The notes under the pieces are model-generated. The model was not told the DNA's origin and did no database searches. It saw nothing but the letters and a program-made list of their open reading frames with translations. From positions 805,200 to 869,199 of the forward strand of contig JACKHB010000002.1 in NCBI GenBank assembly GCA_020639195.1: a DNA stretch of 64,000 bases, given 5' to 3'. Numbering within the stretch: position 1 is the first letter of the stretch; each line of letters starts with the position of its first letter. Positions 63,310 through 64,000 of this stretch are shown piece by piece. The stretch is from Phycisphaeraceae bacterium. GTDB lineage: Bacteria; Planctomycetota; Phycisphaerae; Phycisphaerales; UBA1924. A program made the position numbers and the translations under genes.

Positions 63310-64000
63310 TCACACTGGCCAGTCGAACCGCTCTCCGAGCATCTCGAACAGCCGCTGGTTGTGCGGCGCAAAGTGGCGCGCCAGCCGCCTCGACAGCGCG
63401 TACGACAACTCCTCCCCATACCGCCCGCGATTCGGTACGCGCTCCAGCATCAGGTCCCGCAGCGCCAGTCCTAGAAACGCCTGGACGCGCGGCGCCACCG
63501 CCGCGCAATCACGAAACAGCGCCTCACTCTGGATGATCAGCGTGCGCTCGCGCGGAATGTGCCTCCACAGCCGCTCGATCTGCTCGGCATACTGGCCCCG
63601 GTGGATGTACGACCGCTGCTGGTGGATCGGAAGATCCCGCGTCGGGTCTCGCTCCACCTGCGCGCCAAGCTCACCGAGCCGCCCCAACTCGTCCTCGAAC
63701 GCCTCCTCGACGCCGCGAGTCTCCCACCCCTTGCGCACCGCGTGCTGATAGTGCGAGAACGCCCGCGACACCGGCTCGCGAAGCAACGCGATCACCCTCA
63801 CCCGCCCCAGGACCCTCGCGATCGCCTCGATCGCCCCGGGTCGATACATGTAGTACGGCGACGCCTCGCCCGTGATCCACCGCCCGCCCAGCGACACACG
63901 CAGCGGAAAGCATGCGCGATACCACGCGAGTCCCTTCTCCCTTCGCGGCGGCACGTCAAAGAAGTGCAGTTCCTTTACCGGCGGGACCCGCACGCCCGGA
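63310..64000 (-). CDS. Sulfotransferase, 5' end outside the window
   Basis: The last 230 or so residues of a PAPS-dependent sulfotransferase; the frame continues past the window end. The visible part has VKELHFFDVPPRREKGLAWYRACF, GEASPYYMYRP, and the 3'-phosphosulfate binding segment VIALLREPVSRAFSHYQHA. The N-terminal P-loop (GTxSL) is cut off. It transfers sulfate from PAPS to a carbohydrate or similar acceptor and, in a planctomycete, could serve sulfated surface glycans; planctomycetes are also rich in sulfatases. The stop is 23 bases from the start of ispD on the same strand. Confidence 0.85.
   Translation of the reverse strand, partial: PGVRVPPVKELHFFDVPPRREKGLAWYRACFPLRVSLGGRWITGEASPYYMYRPGAIEAIARVLGRVRVIALLREPVSRAFSHYQHAVRKGWETRGVEEAFEDELGRLGELGAQVERDPTRDLPIHQQRSYIHRGQYAEQIERLWRHIPRERTLIIQSEALFRDCAAVAPRVQAFLGLALRDLMLERVPNRGRYGEELSYALSRRLARHFAPHNQRLFEMLGERFDWPV

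Overview
The window is high-GC, gene-dense chromosomal DNA that most likely comes from a planctomycete of the class Phycisphaerae. The evidence is indirect but consistent. Several large secreted proteins end in a GC-type dockerin-like double EF-hand module (DGxxDxxDFFxxLDLFAxGD). Two small secreted proteins have short PEP-CTERM-like tails. There is an OmcB-like DUF11 lipoprotein (chlamydial OmcB family), a choice-of-anchor-B protein and a disordered-beta-helix type secreted protein. I see no rRNA, tRNA, CRISPR array, insertion sequence or prophage. About 48 genes were placed, one of them a broken remnant and one cut by the window end.

Layout. 0.1-8.4 kb: a family-4-like uracil-DNA glycosylase that lacks most Fe-S cysteines, a sugar-nucleotide epimerase, a TPR protein carrying two RNA-polymerase alpha-CTD modules, a MATE exporter, PdxA, an FKBP isomerase and a secreted subtilase. 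8.4-16.4 kb: a fungal-type cytosine deaminase, a 1090-residue exported protein with six PA14 domains, a stand-alone Hsp70, a dicarboxylate/amino-acid symporter and a DUF4114-like secreted protein. 16.9-24.4 kb: an MsbA-like ABC exporter, an M14 carboxypeptidase with dockerin, a gamma-glutamyltransferase lipoprotein and citrate synthase. 24.4-29.5 kb: a compact four-gene tripartite efflux operon (adaptor, ATPase, permease, TolC-like factor). 29.6-33.6 kb: a decayed CHRD-dockerin gene beside an intact CHRD gene, a PadR repressor divergent from an S41 peptidase, a lumazine-binding-like protein and a DinB protein.

33.6-43.2 kb: glycyl-tRNA synthetase, a eukaryotic-type UDP-galactopyranose mutase, an unknown gene, a choice-of-anchor-B dockerin protein, the OmcB-like lipoprotein and GpsA. 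43.3-49.5 kb: a divergent P1B metal ATPase, a lysyl-oxidase-like secreted protein and a trypsin-like secreted protease; the last two share an unusual dockerin with an enlarged calcium loop. 49.5-58.7 kb: chorismate-utilising PabB/TrpE-type enzyme, pyruvate phosphate dikinase with a histone-like tail, an S9 peptidase, a TVP38 membrane protein and a parallel beta-helix protein. 58.8-64 kb: methionyl-tRNA synthetase, a paired pseudo-receiver protein and GGDEF diguanylate cyclase, IspD, and the 3' part of a sulfotransferase.

How it fits together: housekeeping genes (citrate synthase, PPDK, PdxA, IspD, GpsA, two aminoacyl-tRNA synthetases) are interspersed with genes for a rich secreted and surface-displayed protein repertoire (proteases, oxidase, calcium-binding modules, PA14, beta-helix). 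No single defence or biosynthetic island is seen. The most unusual signals are the eukaryote-like enzymes, the TPR/double alpha-CTD protein, the OmcB-like lipoprotein, the lysyl oxidase with an altered dockerin, the PPDK tail, and atypical-codon patches inside both tRNA synthetase genes.
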